From Erinaceus europaeus (taxonomy: Eukaryota > Chordata > Mammalia > Eulipotyphla > Erinaceidae), in contig NC_080180.1 of the NCBI RefSeq assembly GCF_950295315.1, forward strand, positions 65,753,092 through 65,817,091: a stretch of 64,000 nt of DNA. The letters are read 5' to 3'. The notes beneath the pieces were generated by a model that did no database searches, was not told the DNA's origin, and was given only the letters and a program-made list of their open reading frames with translations. A program made the translations under genes and the position numbers. Below, one piece after another: positions 41,762 to 53,458 of the stretch (position 1 is its first letter; the number at the start of each line of letters is the position of its first letter).

Positions 41762-43475
41762 TTTTTTTTTTAAATTTTTTATTTAAGAAAGGATTAGTGA
41801 ACAAAAGCATAAGGTAGGAGGGGTACAACTCCACACAATTCCCACCAACCAATCCCCATAACCCACCCCCTCCCATGGTAGCTTTCCCATTCTCTATCCC
41901 TCTGGGAGCATGGACCCAGGGTCATTGAGGGTTGCAGAAGGTAGAAGGTCTGGCTTCTGTAATTGCTTCCCCGCTGAACATGGGCGTTGACTGGTCGGTC
42001 CATACCCCCAGTCTGCCTCTCTCTTTCCCTAGTAGGGTGTGTCTCTGGGGAAGCTGAGCTCCAGGACACATTGGTGGGGTCTTCAATCCAGGGAAGCCTA
42101 GCCAGCATCCTGGTGGCATCTGGAACCTGGTGATTGAAAAGAGAGTTAACATATGAAGCCAAACAATTTGTTGAGCAATCATGGATCCCAAGCTTGGAAT
42201 AGTGGAGAGGAAGTGTTAGGGAGGTACTCACTGCAAACTCTAGTGTAATCCTGCTTTCAGGTATATATTTTGCAGTAGTTTATGGATACGTGTGCACATA
42301 AGCTCTCTCTCACAGAAACTGGTGTATATCTAGGTTATGGGACTTTGTTAGAAAGTGAACTACCTGAGATGAAATTAGAGTGTACTATTAAAGGAAAGGT
42401 CTCACCCGAGTGATGAAGTTGAAGGGTTGTCATTCCACACGTGAAGTCTCTGGATACAGTCTGAGGTGAAGCATGTTGAGATGGCAATCGTTGCTTTGGT
42501 TAGGTTGTGATCGGCGGATGCAATATTATTTGGTTTGGATTGGGAGATGCATACAGGAAAGTGGGCCCTATCCAAGGGTTCCAGGACTGGGGGAAGTAGA
42601 GGCTCTATAGTGAAGATGTGAGGTTCCTGCTGTCTTAGGGTTCAAAAAGACAATCAGTAGTTAATATTATCATCACATTATTTGTTAATTGGGTTAACTT
42701 TGAAAAGTCCCTTTGTTATGGTTTGCTGTACAGTACCCAGTATCTTGTATATAGCTGTGCTATTGGAAGCTTCTAATCTACTTGGTCTAGGCTTTTGAGA
42801 GAGTCCACATATCAAATACATAGCCTATATATTAAAAAGATTCAGTTTGTCTTTTGAGACACTTTGAGACATACAATTGATTTCCCCCCTCTCATATTAA
42901 TTAACTACTGATTTATATGTCTACATTTTGCTAGGAGTGTACATAAACACCATTCCCACCACCAAAGGACTGTGACCCATCCCTCCCGCCCACTCCCACC
43001 CCCCACTGGCCCAGGAAGCTGCATGTCTACCCCTCATCACAGGGTTTTTACTTTGGTGCCCTACTTACAATTTGATCAGGTCCTGCTTTTAGTTTCCCTT
43101 TCAGATCTTCTAAGTCAGCTTCTGTTCATGAGTGGGATCATCCCATACTCAGCTTTATCTTTCTGACTTAGTTCACTTAACATAATTCCTTCTAGCTCTG
43201 TCCAAGATGGGTCAGAGAAGGTGGGTTCATTGTTCTTGATAGCTGCATAGTATTCCATTGTGTATATATAGCACAGCTTTCTCAGCCACTCATCTGGTGT
43301 TGGGCACCTGGGTTGCTTCCAGGTTTTAGCTATTATGAATTGTGCTGCTATGAACATAGGAGTACACACCTCTTTTTGGTTGGGTGTTATGGAGTCCTTG
43401 GGGTATAACCCCAGGAGAGGAATTATTTCTACAATCATCTGTCTGTATTTGTATAGATTTGCACCCCCCTTTTAA
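41762..43475 (-). mobile_element. 5'-truncated L1 with ORF2 C-terminus and full 3' UTR
   Basis: Runs on the minus strand from the ORF2 end (43475 to 43115) through about 1.35 kb of 3' UTR to an A-rich tail (T-run at 41762-41770 on plus). Its 3' UTR goes straight from TTTGCAGTGAG to TACCTCCCTAACAC, skipping about 0.8 kb found in the 49-kb copy. The 656-bp L1 tail in the provirus LTR is the same subfamily. Confidence 0.9.
43115..43438 (-). pseudogene. L1 ORF2 C-terminal fragment
   Basis: A 107-codon open frame matching the end of the mammalian L1 ORF2 protein, the non-LTR endonuclease and reverse transcriptase. The recognisable conserved words are FIIAKTWKQPRCP and YTMEYYAAIKNNE, and the frame ends at the natural ORF2 stop region. 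Endonuclease and catalytic reverse transcriptase domains lie far upstream and are missing, so the fragment cannot function. The frame is still open here, which fits a fairly young truncated insertion. Confidence 0.92.
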
Positions 43476-43477
43476 AA

Positions 43478-44130
43478 GATCTCATCTTCTCTTCAAGTCA
43501 CACCTACACCTATTACCATGTCCCTCCCTTTTCCCTCTTCTCTCTCTCAGATCCGTGCAAAGATTGGAGTTCAGAGTTCCCTGGTCATCTTCCCCTAAGA
43601 GTCACCCCCCCCAGCCCCCTGGAGGGAAGGACCAGAATTCTTTGGGGAGAAACTCTTAGGAGATGGTGGCGGTTCTGGCTTCTGTCATTGCTTCTCTGCT
43701 GGACATGGGTTGGCAGGTGGATCCACACCCCCAGCCTGTCTCTGTCTGTCTCTCCCTAGTGGGGCAGGGCTCTGGGGAGGTGGGACTCCAGGACACATGG
43801 GTGAGGGCGTCTGCCCAGAGAAGTCAGCATGGTGTCATGGTAGCATCTGAAAGATGGCAAGATATAAAGCAGGACAAAATGATTAATGAACAGGAAACAA
43901 AAAGTAGGAGTAGAGCACATGAATGGACTTCCTAGCCTCTTTCCACCCTAACATCCCTGTTCTTACCTGCTTTATTCATTTTAAGTTCAATCTACTTAAC
44001 GTAAAGTGGCTGGAGAAATTCTAACCAGATGCCTGCAACACACTCTGAGTGCTATTATCACAGGCTGCACCCCACCTAGAACCTGAAGATCCCTGAGGCA
44101 GGTTTTTACAGGAGATATGTGGGCTTATTG
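43478..44130 (-). mobile_element. Older L1 3' UTR fragment
   Basis: CTTCTGTCATTGCTTCTCTG, TAGTGGGGCAGGGCTCTGG and GACTCCAGGACACATGGG match the L1 tail signature in minus orientation. The younger L1 abuts it at about 43476. The far boundary is uncertain. Confidence 0.65.
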
Positions 44131-44684
44131 ACTACTGGTATTTCACTATATCCCAAACTTGATTTGAATTCAAAACAAAAATTTGATAGTGAGGTATTTC
44201 TGGAGGGGGGGGATCTGAATTTTCACAAAATACACTTTGCAGAATACTGTTGTTTAGAGACTTGAGAGTTAGCCATTTGAAGAGCTGTGAAAGGAGGTTA
44301 ATTGATCATTCATTTGTGAACATGCAGTGTGAAATCACACCAACACATTTATTTTAATTTCAGAAGGAGAATATCAGAAGCGATGTGCTTTGATGACTTA
44401 GAAGTTCCTGGTGATCTTCTGATTGTCTCTTTCCAGCCTCTGTGACTTTGTCTGTATCATCTGCTCTCTAACTGCCTTTGTCTTTTCTTGGCCCTTGTAT
44501 AAATAAGCGGCCCATGATCGGCAAAAGCACATACTTGAATAGTGTGTTAGTGTGTTAGTTTGTCCTAGGCTTGACCCAGGTTCCAGCCTAGCACCCTGAA
44601 GGAAGGTTCTATGCTGTGGTCTCTTTTATTCTTTTAAAAGACAAGAAAAAATAAATAAGAAATATCACAGTAGGTTATTTATTT
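44131..44684. other. Unique DNA
   Basis: No recognisable element. A G9 run lies at 44203-44211. Confidence 0.4.
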
Positions 44685-44685
44685 C

Positions 44686-45000
44686 TTATTTATTTATTTG
44701 CCTCCAGGGTTATTGCTGGGGCTTGGTGCCTACACTACAAATCTACTGTTCCTGGAAGCCATTTTTTCCCATTTTGTTGCTCTTGTCATTACTGTTATTG
44801 TTGTTGGATAGGACAAATAGAAATCAGAGGAGGGAAGACAGAGGAGGAAAGAAAGACAGATATCTGCAGCCCTGCTTCACCACTTGTAAAGCGACTCTCC
44901 TGCAGGTGGGGAGCCAGAGGCTCGAACCGGGATCCTTACTCTGGTCCTTGGGCTCTGTCTTGTGCGCTTAACTCCCTGCATTACCTGCCGACCCGACCCC
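44686..45000 (-). mobile_element. SINE A, long-tail form
   Basis: (TTTA)n, TTGCCTCCAGGGTTATTGC, GTTGGATAGGACAAATAG, core CTCCTGCAGGTGGGGAGCC, B box GGCTCGAACCGGGATCC and head ending GCCGACCCGACCCC. Confidence 0.95.
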
Positions 45001-45004
45001 CACC

Positions 45005-45110
45005 TTATTGATTTCTTTAGCCTCCATTTGCTGGGGCTCAGTGCCAGTACTAGAAATCCACTCGAGCCAGAGTGATGCTCTGGTTCTCTCTCTAGTCTCA
45101 ATGAACACAT
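45005..45110. mobile_element. Joined SINE fragments (SINE A 3' domain and SINE B-like end)
   Basis: TAGCCTCCATTTGCTGGGG and CAGTGCCAGTACTAGAAATCC are SINE A 3' domain in minus orientation. GAGCCAGAGTGATGCTCTGG then reads like the plus-strand SINE B end. The junction is abrupt. Confidence 0.5.
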
Positions 45111-45136
45111 TTTAAAATGCTCCTAAAACTCTCTCT

Positions 45137-45182
<46 letters not shown>
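45137..45182. repeat. (CT)n(GT)n microsatellite
   Basis: About 20 GT units after a short CT run. Confidence 0.96.
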
Positions 45183-46320
45183 TCTCTGGTAGCTTTCCAC
45201 ATATAAATTTGAATAGAATAGTCTGTCAACCATATGCATTTCCACAAAGAATTATTTGCATGTCAGGTACCTAAAATTAACAACAAAAACAGTTCTACAA
45301 AACACTAGAAAGGCCTGCAGCTCTGCCTAATGGACAAATTGTTAAACTGGCAACAATTCATATCAACACACAAGATTTTTTCCAATATGCAGAGTGAATT
45401 AAACTTATACCATGAAATACTTTGCCCATCTATAATTTATACATTTCAAAATGTTGTGGCCATAGGGGGAAGTAATTGACTTAGTCTGGTAGTGTAAACT
45501 TGGGATCTATCTTTGTATTTTTATACATTTTCTTGGCCAGTCTGTAATGTTACCATAATGTCACAAGTGGAATGGCACCTTCTTCATTAATGCCATGTGG
45601 GGAAGCACTATTATTAGGCTCTGCCGAATATGACATCTTACTCCACACTGCCATAGAACACTTCAGACCTGATGCATCAGCAGAAAAAGATTTTAGAAAA
45701 TGAACCTGCAAGATTCAACTAACCGACATAAAATGAAGCGGGAACCAAATCCCAGAGCTTTTGGAAATGATTTTAATTTACATTTTAATTTTTCTTTACA
45801 TCAAGTGACTTCCTTCAAAGACAGAGACTCTGCACACCCTCTAATCTCTGGAATCAAATATTCCAGACACCAGCTCATGGAAGAATATTTCTCTCAAATG
45901 TCTTAACATCAAGATTGTGTTGATGAAATCAATGTCAACATCCATATATGTGGATGTAAAATTTGAAACTAACTTTCATACAAGAGAAACCAGAGAATTA
46001 GAATATAGCACTCTGTCTTGAGAATTTAAGTTCGTAGATGGGTGTGTGTGAGAGAGAGAGAGGTCAAAATCAGTAAGAGAAAAAAATCTGAAAAACATTG
46101 ATAGTAAGTTAGCATTATTAACCTAAACATAGAACTCAACATTGAATCTTCAGGGTTCAATCCTTATGTGAAAGCCAAGCAGTATTCTTATCGTTTCCCT
46201 TTCTCTGTCCTCTTTAATTATATCACATGATAAAATAAATAAATGAACTTTTTTTTTTTCCTAAGGGATATCTTAAAAACGAAGCAATAGCAACTTAAAA
46301 GAATAGTTTTTCCTGAAATG
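45183..46320. other. Repeat-poor island, candidate conserved non-coding DNA
   Basis: No SINE, L1 or LTR over 1.1 kb. 45480-45900 has varied sequence (CATTTTCTTGGCCAGTCTG, CTTCATTAATGCCATGTGG). The 68-codon frame at 45700 is not gene-like. Confidence 0.35.
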
Positions 46321-46324
46321 ATCT

Positions 46325-46435
46325 TTTCTTTACCAGAGTACTACTCAGTTCTGGCTGATGGTGGTATGGGAGATGGAACTCAGGCCTGAGAGTCTCTTTG
46401 AATAACCATTATGCTATCTACCCCCACCCGTTACT
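46325..46435 (-). mobile_element. SINE B
   Basis: ACCAGAGTACTACTCAGTTC, GATGGAACTCAGGCCTGAG, AGTCTCTTTGAATAACC and ATTATGCTATCTACCCCC in reverse family B order. Confidence 0.85.
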
Positions 46436-47044
46436 TGTTCTTTTTAAAACTACATAGTCAGTTGTAGCTTTTCATTCAGTCAACCTGTGATGATAAATGT
46501 AAACTCTTCTTGAACATAGAAAGTGGTAAATTCATGGGACTGAGTGGTTCCACATCCAATGGAGTGCACATGTTATAAAACAGAACAGTCAGAGCTGAGA
46601 GACGGGGCTTATGTTCCTTTTAATTCTTCTAAGCAAAACTATACCCTAAATGTTTAGCAACAGAGAGAGGGAGAGAATCCACCAAACTGAAGCTTCTTCT
46701 AGCATGCTGGGGGCAGGCTCAAACCTGGGTGGTGTGCAGGACAACATTTCCACTCTTGGTACAGGTAATGAAATGTTTCTGTGTTAATATCTCCCTTATG
46801 GGTCATTCTCGTCATATGAGGTTTTTGTACTGAAGTGATTTAATGTTTGGTTTTAATTGGGGAGAATGTTAAAAGATCAGATTAAGAACATTAAAACTAA
46901 ATTGGCATCTCTTACATTTTCCATAGGTTCTATTTATATGGACAGATATTTGTTGAAATACTAGGGCTGTTGGAATCTTGAGAAAGTTAATTTTTTCATG
47001 AAAATATTTATAGTCTATATAATTAATTCTCCCTCTTTAATGTT
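46436..47044. other. Mostly unique DNA, weak old SINE at 46520-46765
   Basis: 46655-46765 (AACAGAGAGAGGGAGAG, GGGGCAGGCTCAAACCTGGG) could be an old minus-strand SINE. The rest is unassigned. Confidence 0.35.
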
Positions 47045-47055
47045 AGATCTTAGAG

Positions 47056-47405
47056 TTTTTTTTCCTCCAGGGTTATTGCTGGGCTCGGTGCCCGCACCAT
47101 GAATCCACCGCTCCTAGAGGCCTTTTTCCCCCCCTTTTTGTTGCCCTTTTTGTTGTAGCCTTGTTGTGGTTATTATTATTGCCATTGTTGATGTTGTTCA
47201 TTGTTGGATAGGACAGAGAGAAATGGAGAGAGGAGGGGAAGACAGAGAGGGGGGAGAGAAAGACAGATACCTGCAGACCTGCTTCACCGCCTGTGAAGCT
47301 ACTCCCCTGCAGGTGGGGAGCCGGGGGCTCGAACCAGGATCCTTATGCCAGTCCCTGCGCTTTGTGCCACATGCGCTTAACCCACTGCGCCACTGCCTGA
47401 CCCCC
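47056..47405 (-). mobile_element. SINE A, long-tail form
   Basis: Complete copy with a perfect 11-bp duplication AGATCTTAGAG (47045-47055, 47406-47416). Core CCCCTGCAGGTGGGGAGCC, B box GGCTCGAACCAGGATCC, head ending CTGCCTGACCCC. Confidence 0.97.
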
Positions 47406-47504
47406 AGATCTTAGAGATTTTAAAGATAACTAAATCCTGAACTTTACGGTAAGTGCTATAAGAATTTTAATACCATTTAATTCGCCTTAAGATTTCTTAG
47501 GTTA

Positions 47505-47780
47505 AAGAAATTTAGGATAGCAGCATATTTTGTAATAGCTAAAACCTGGAAGCAAACCAGGTGACCAAGAAGAGATGAGTGGCTGAGAAAGCTGTGCTAT
47601 ATCTCCACAATGGAATACTATGCAGCTATTAAGAACAATGAACCTACCTTCTCTTGTCCATCTTGGAGTTAAGTGATATAAATCAGAAAGACACAGGTGA
47701 GTATGGGATGATCCCACTCATAAACAGAAGTTGAGAAAGCAAGGGAAACTCAAAACAGAATCGGACTTAGTTTGGAGTAT
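47505..47780 (+). pseudogene. Decayed L1 ORF2 C-terminus
   Basis: Nucleotide match to the ORF2 end at 43115-43438 (opposite strand) is obvious, but this copy has in-frame stops. It corresponds to the last 80-90 codons only. Confidence 0.8.
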
Positions 47781-48281
47781 GGAAACAAAGTAAAAATCTC
47801 TGGGTAGAGGGTGAAGGTAGATATTCAGCTTCACTGGGTTGGGGAACAGACCTCTGGTGGTGGGAATGGTGTTAATAACACTCCCATTAACTTACAGTCT
47901 CACAACTACTTAATATGAGAGGGAGAAAGTGATGGAATATCTCAAACCTCTTGATGCAGAGGCCATAGGCTGAGTATATGGTCCTTCAATTTAAACACTT
48001 AAGACTTCAGATTGGTAATCAGATTGAAGTTTAACAGTGGAATCAAATTGCTGATACATTTCTAATAATGACTTGTTCTTTGAAATATTAAATTAAATCT
48101 CCTAAAAGCTTAGACCAGGGAGAACAGAAGTAACTGGTGTTACTTTGTAAGATACAGCTATGTATAAATAGCATAAAAGGGCATACATTATGGTGAGGTC
48201 TTAGATGATACAGAAAACCCTAACAAGGAAGTTAACTCAATTGCCAAATGATTTGGTTATAGCTATAGCTATTGCCTTCTT

Positions 48282-48558
48282 TTTAATATTTATTTATACA
48301 TTTTTTTCTTTTTGTGGCCCTTGTTTTTTTATTGTTATAGTTACTATCATTGTTATTGATGTTGTTGGATAGAACAGAGAGATGGAGAGAGGAGGGAAGA
48401 CAAAGAGAGAAAGACAGACACCTGCAGACCTGCTTCACCGCTTGTGAAGAGACTCCCCTGTAGGTGGGGAGCCGGGGGCTCAAACCAGGATCCTTATGCT
48501 GGTCCTTGTGCTTCGCACCATGTGCACATAACCCACTGCTCTACCGCCTGACTCCCCA
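48282..48558 (-). mobile_element. SINE A, (AAC)n-tail form, inside L1
   Basis: CTATTGCCTTCTT (48269-48281) and CTATCGCCTTCTT (48559-48571) are the target duplication, one mismatch. Core CCCCTGTAGGTGGGGAGCC, head ending CCGCCTGACTCCC. Confidence 0.96.
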
Positions 48559-48863
48559 CTATCGCCTTCTTAAACCCTAAACAGCAGGAACCTCCCGCTT
48601 CCTCTATAGAGCCCAAATTTCCCCCAGTCCTGGAACCTCTAGGGTGGGGCTTCCTTTCCTGCAGGCTTCTCTCAAGTCATATCAACTGACACTGCACCTG
48701 ATGATTCCAACCTAATCAATGCAATGAGTACCACCTCTGCATGCTTCACTTCTGACCGCGTCCGGAGACGTCAGGTATGGCATGTTAATGCTTCAGCTTC
48801 ATTACTCTGGTGAGGCCTTTCCTAGCTCATAGGACTAAATTCCATTTCAGGTGTGTATTTCTT

Positions 48864-49156
48864 TTTTTTTTAAATATTTTATTTTATTTATTTATTCCCT
48901 TTTGTTGCCCTTGTTGTTTTATTGTTGTAGTTATTATTGTTGTTGTCGTTGTTGGATAGGACAGAGAGAAATGGAGAGAGGAGGGGAAGACAGAGAGGAG
49001 GAGAGAAAGACAGACACCTGCAGATCTGCTTCACCACCTGTGAAGCAACTCCCCTGCAGGTGGGGAGCCAGGGTTCGAACCGGGATCCTTATGTCATGTC
49101 GGTCCTTGTGCTTTGCGTCACCTGCGCTTAACCCGCTGCGCTACAGCCCGACTCCC
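48864..49156 (-). mobile_element. SINE A, (AAC)n-tail form, inside L1
   Basis: Perfect 15-bp duplication AGGTGTGTATTTCTT (48849-48863, 49157-49171). Well-preserved body, core and B box (GGTTCGAACCGGGATCC), so this is one of the youngest-looking copies. Confidence 0.97.
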
Positions 49157-50345
49157 AGGTGTGTATTTCTTAACAAAAGTTCAAAACCTAGATATAGACC
49201 AGGGCCCATGAGATAGGGCATATGCACACGTGTCCATAAGTTAGGGGAAAATATAGACCTTAAAGCAGAAGTGCACAGTGATTTGCAGTGAGCCAATAAA
49301 TGAAGCAAGAAAGTAGAAAGACCTAAAAAGACACCTTAAAGTACCTAATGAAACAGTTTCTACTCAGAACTAGACACCCTCCTTATCTCCTACCTATTAC
49401 ATGTCCCTCAATCACTCCAAAGCTGACCTTGTCAGACAAAGTAAGAACTACAAAAGCTGAATAAGGGCAAGAGACTTTAATGATGACTCTTAAGTCACTA
49501 CCAGGCCACCCCATCATGTGGGGCCCTAGTTGGGGAGTCCTGGGATCCCCACACAGACATGATGGGCCTAGACCTCTAACCAATCCCTCTCTCCACTGCC
49601 ACGGGTCATCTCCATCAAGAACAGCATAATGGATCCCTCTGTGGGCCCCCACAGGACCTTGCCCTCAATGTGGATCAACGATGGTAAGGAACGGTCTATT
49701 TTCTGAAAGGAGGTTGGACAACATACTCTACCTACCTCCCAAGGAGGATGGATCCTGAAATGAGTGCAGACTAGAATGTTCTAGTGACCATGGAGTGACC
49801 ATGGAGCTGTGACCATGGAGTGCGAGCTCAGACCTACAGGGATGCAGAGGTTACACAGGCTCCTGTGCTAAATATGGGCCCCAGATCAAATCAGTGGGGT
49901 TTACTTGTAACAATATTTATATACTTTCCCATATTGGGGAGCTACTCTCTTCCCTGATCCAGATTTCTAGTCCTTTTCCCAACTATGACACCATCTCTCC
50001 AGACAATAAATTGGGCCCATCTGCATATTAGATGTCAGGCTCAGGTAAAAACTAGTATAGTTGGAATATAACTAAAATAGAACTACTAGCTTTTTCCAAA
50101 ATGGAGACCCCAAATCTTCATCTGCAATGTTCTTGCCTTTAGGTTCATGGATAGTTAACAATTTGTCCTGCATTTGTCTTAACTCTTTTTCAGCCACCAG
50201 GTTCCAGATGCTACTATGATGCCAACCTGACTTTCCTGGGCAGACGACTCCACCATGTGTTTTAGAGCCTAGCCTCCCCAGAGCCCTGCCCCACTAGCGA
50301 GAGACAGACTGGGAGTATGGATCCACCTGTCAATGCCCATTTTCA

Positions 50346-50434
50346 GAAAGGAGGTCTCGAAACTTTACATCAGGCTCAACCTGACGCTGTTGACTGGCTA
50401 CGGAAGAAGGGCAAATGCTAGAAGAAGAAGAAGC
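50346..50434 (+). mobile_element. Family D retroposon fragment, head type 2
   Basis: GAAAGGAGGTCTCGAAACTT, TACATCAGGCTCAACCTG, ACGCTGTTGACTGGCTACGG and AAGAAGGGCAAATGC, then (AGA)n, interrupt the L1 3' UTR between CAATGCCCATTTTCAG and AGAAGCAATTAC. Same sequence as the minus-strand copy at 53459-53590. No clear duplication here. Confidence 0.75.
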
Positions 50435-50640
50435 AGAGAAGCAATTACAGAAGCCAGACCTTCCACCTTCTGCACCCCCATAATGATCCTTGGTTCATAC
50501 TCCCAGAGGGATAAATAATAGAGAAGCTTCAAAGGAGGGGATTGGATATGGAGTTCTGGGTTTGGGCATTGTGTGGAAATGTACCCCTCTTAGCCTATAG
50601 TCTTGCCAATATTTCCATTTCATAAATAATTTTTTTAAAA

Positions 50641-51890
50641 AGCAACTTAAGGACATTTTTGATTATTTTATGCTTAGGGACACCTACTTCTCCTTGGGGT
50701 ATTACAATATTCTATACTATGGCTGCCTTCCCTTTAATATTCATTATGCAAGCCATAAAGGGTTTATATACATATAGTTTGACCTACATAATAAGCATGT
50801 AAATTCTGATCAGTTCTCATTTCATAATTGGAAAAATGAAGGCTCTAAGAGATAACATACATCTAACTCTGAATTATATTCTTAGTTAAATAAATCAGGT
50901 GTCAAATGCTTGATTTGTCTATTACATTAATTTTGTGAAGTTCTCCTGCCAAGAAGCACTATGTTGCTCTCTCTCACTAAGGAAGGAAGGTCCACTCTGC
51001 CCTGAGTCCTATCTGGATGTGACACCCAATTGATGATGGATTCCAATATAGAACTTAGAGTTCAAACGAGACTCAGTTATTACATCTGACTTACAAACAG
51101 CCATGCTAAGTAGTTACCATCCATTCTGCAAATATAAATATTGCTAAAGGGGTGTTTGAATTAAAACCCACTGTACAAACAAAAAACTAAAAAAGCAGTG
51201 ACATTTGCAGTAGGAATTCAAGGTAGAGGATGTTTTAAGTAAGCACTTGATCAATCAATCTTCAAACACCAGGAAGGACTGAACACTGACTGAACTCCTA
51301 AGTTCAGAAGTCAAACTTTACCTCTGGAGTGAGGTGTCTGAGGCCATAGAGGCTAGGCAAGGGAAAACCACACACAAAAAACTTAAGCCCATAGGAGCAC
51401 ATTAACCTGTTCTTACTAACAGCACATTTGCTGCTCAGCTGACTCTCATTCACATTGACACGAAAGAATATTAGTCTCGACACTGCCTCCAAATGGTAAA
51501 CCAAAAGAAGTAACATTGCATCTACAACTCCTAGTAAATGTTGACGTAAGGCACAGACGGGGGCATATGGACACAATGAACAGCCCAGAGAAGGCTTGGA
51601 AGATACATTCAGGCAGAGAAGCACTAAGGGTAAATCTCCTTGAGCAGAAGGTCTGTGTTCAGATGGCTGGAGGAAGGCATGGGCCAAGTAGCAGTAGTGA
51701 CTGAGATGTTGTGGGTATCACCTAATCTTGATGGAATGAACTTTCTCTGTTTTAAAATGGGATTGTAATAATATCTGACACAGGAATGATATCAGAAGTG
51801 AAGGAGAATATGTTAAAAAAAAACACTGCACATAAATGTATAGTTAGATTAAAAATTGTTCATTTTTTGCAGCAGCAAAGAAGCACAGGA
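50641..51890. other. Unique AT-rich DNA
   Basis: No repeats recognised. A 127-codon minus-strand frame (51304-51687) has no recognisable domain or splice context. Confidence 0.42.
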
Positions 51891-51899
51891 CAACATTTG

Positions 51900-52091
51900 T
51901 GAACCATGCCCATCTCACATCCTGGGCACACCCAGGAGACCCCACTTATTACAATGCAGAGGCACTGGAGTTCAAACCCCAGAACCCATCTGCAGGGTAG
52001 AAGCACACATTACCATGCATGAGGATGTGAGTTCAAGCCCTTGGTCTCCACTTGTAGTGGAAAAGCTTTGCATATGGTGAAGTCATGCTGC

Positions 52092-52092
<1 letters not shown>
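51900..52092 (+). mobile_element. Two partial SINE A copies in tandem
   Basis: Two successive B-box/core remnants: GAGTTCAAACCCCAGAACCC with ATCTGCAGGG, then GAGTTCAAGCCCTTGGTCTCC with GTGGAAAAGCTTTGC. The body has been replaced by (TCTA)n. Confidence 0.65.
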
Positions 52093-52142
<50 letters not shown>

Positions 52143-52214
52143 ATCTATCTATCTATCTATCATCTATCATCTATCATGTACTATCGGTCATCTATCTGTC
52201 TGTCTATCTACCTA
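52093..52214. repeat. (TCTA)n with TCATCTA interruptions
   Basis: About 120 bp of TCTA with ATCATCTATC variants toward the end. Confidence 0.96.
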
Positions 52215-52584
52215 TGTCCCACTCACATTTGGACTTAGCATTTTTAGGAGGGCAGGCCATGTCGTGTCCCACATTCTGAAGTCTCAGTGTTGGCAATACA
52301 AGGACTTCTTTCTGTTTGTGCCCTTGGCCATTTTCGTGGTTGGGTCTCTGTAGCCACTATGACATCAGTGAAATGAAAGTCTGCTCTAAGGTGCACCTGC
52401 CACTTTCATATCAAACTTCAGGGATCTTCATAATGGAGAGAAGAAAAGGACTCAGCATCCAATCAGGAGAGGTTTTGTACTTAAATTACGAAAGAGCTTT
52501 TTTGGCCAAAGTCTAAGACTCAGTTGCATATTCCATCTTGATAGGAAGGGAAGAATAATCCACCATTTACTAGGAAGAGAGGGA

Positions 52585-52745
52585 GAAGCTTCATGAGTGG
52601 TGCAGCAGGGGTGCAAGAGTCTCTCTCCCTCTCCTTCTCTCTCTCTACCACTCTCTCTCTCTCATTTTTACTGTCTGCAGCCCCTTTTCTTTCTACAGCC
52701 CCTCTCAAATTCTCTGTCTCTAACCAAAATAAAAAAATTGAAAAA
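52585..52745 (+). mobile_element. SINE A, 5'-truncated
   Basis: GGAGAAGCTTCATGAGTGGTG, (CT)n body, CTAACCAAAATAAAAAAATTG. Head missing. Confidence 0.72.
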
Positions 52746-52779
52746 TAATACAGTTGGTTCTATCATATATTCTAAGAGA

Positions 52780-52905
52780 GACAGAGAGCACCACTCAGCC
52801 CCTAGCATACTTAGTTTTGGGGCTCTCACCTGAGCTTCACAAATACAAGCCCTGTGCCCTGTGCTCCATCAGCTGAATCACCTCCTCAGCTACCAGCGAC
52901 ACTTT
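52780..52905 (-). mobile_element. Old SINE, family C
   Basis: GAGACAGAGAGCACCACTC, TTTTGGGGCTCTCACC and GTGCTCCATCAGCTGAATCACC in minus orientation. Confidence 0.45.
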
Positions 52906-53448
52906 TTAAAGAGACTTTTAAAAGACATTTCATTCTTTTGAGTGTGTGAAGAGTACAGTAGAAAACATTCTCTAGACAAACATTGTGCGAGATACTTCAA
53001 TATATTTCCAACTCAGACAAAACCAACTAACAACTTAATAGACAAAATCTTATATATAATGTCCTAGCTTTTTGGCATTTCCATTATTAAATCCTAATAA
53101 TCCAATGCAGTTCACACTTGAAATATGTTTAGAAGCCTTTCCCCATGTGCTGGATTGTAATGATAAGCACACAAATCTGTTTTGGGCAAAGTGTGTCTCA
53201 ATAAACACCCTCAAATCTCAGTGACTTCCCCAAACTATTTTTTTTCCTTGTTCATGTAAAATCCCCTTGTACTCTGGGCATCTCTGTGGACAATGTTCTT
53301 ACATGGAAGGACATAGTGATTTAGGGAGATCTGATATTATGATCCTGCTAGATCAACCACTGGTGTTCCCACTGGTCCACACCAGGAAGAAAGAAATGGT
53401 AAGAGACCTGAAGCATGCCTCCAGCCCATCCCTGCCTGGAGGGGAGCC
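52906..53448. other. Unique AT-rich DNA
   Basis: No recognisable element. Confidence 0.4.
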
Positions 53449-53458
53449 AGTGATACAG

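Larger units (their letters stand above)
47505..50640 (+). mobile_element. L1: decayed ORF2 end plus long 3' UTR, with two SINE insertions
   Basis: CAATGGAATACTATGCAGC and AAAACCTGGAAGCAAACC mark the ORF2 end, then about 2.3 kb of 3' UTR sharing ordered landmarks with the minus-strand 42-kb copy (CAGCAGGAACCTC, CCCCAGTCCTGGAACC, AGGTTCCAGATGCTAC). Two SINEs and a short family D piece are inserted. An extra block at about 49280-50170 is absent from the 42-kb and 56-kb copies. Ends in an A-rich stretch near 50640. Confidence 0.88.

Noticed and set aside
41794..42231. 145-codon minus frame, with a close relative (156 codons) at 56623-57093
   Set aside because: Both are translations of the same L1 3' UTR, so their similarity is due to the repeat and not to a conserved gene.
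51304..51687. 127-codon minus-strand frame
   Set aside because: No family resemblance and no splice-site evidence; amino-acid content is generic.
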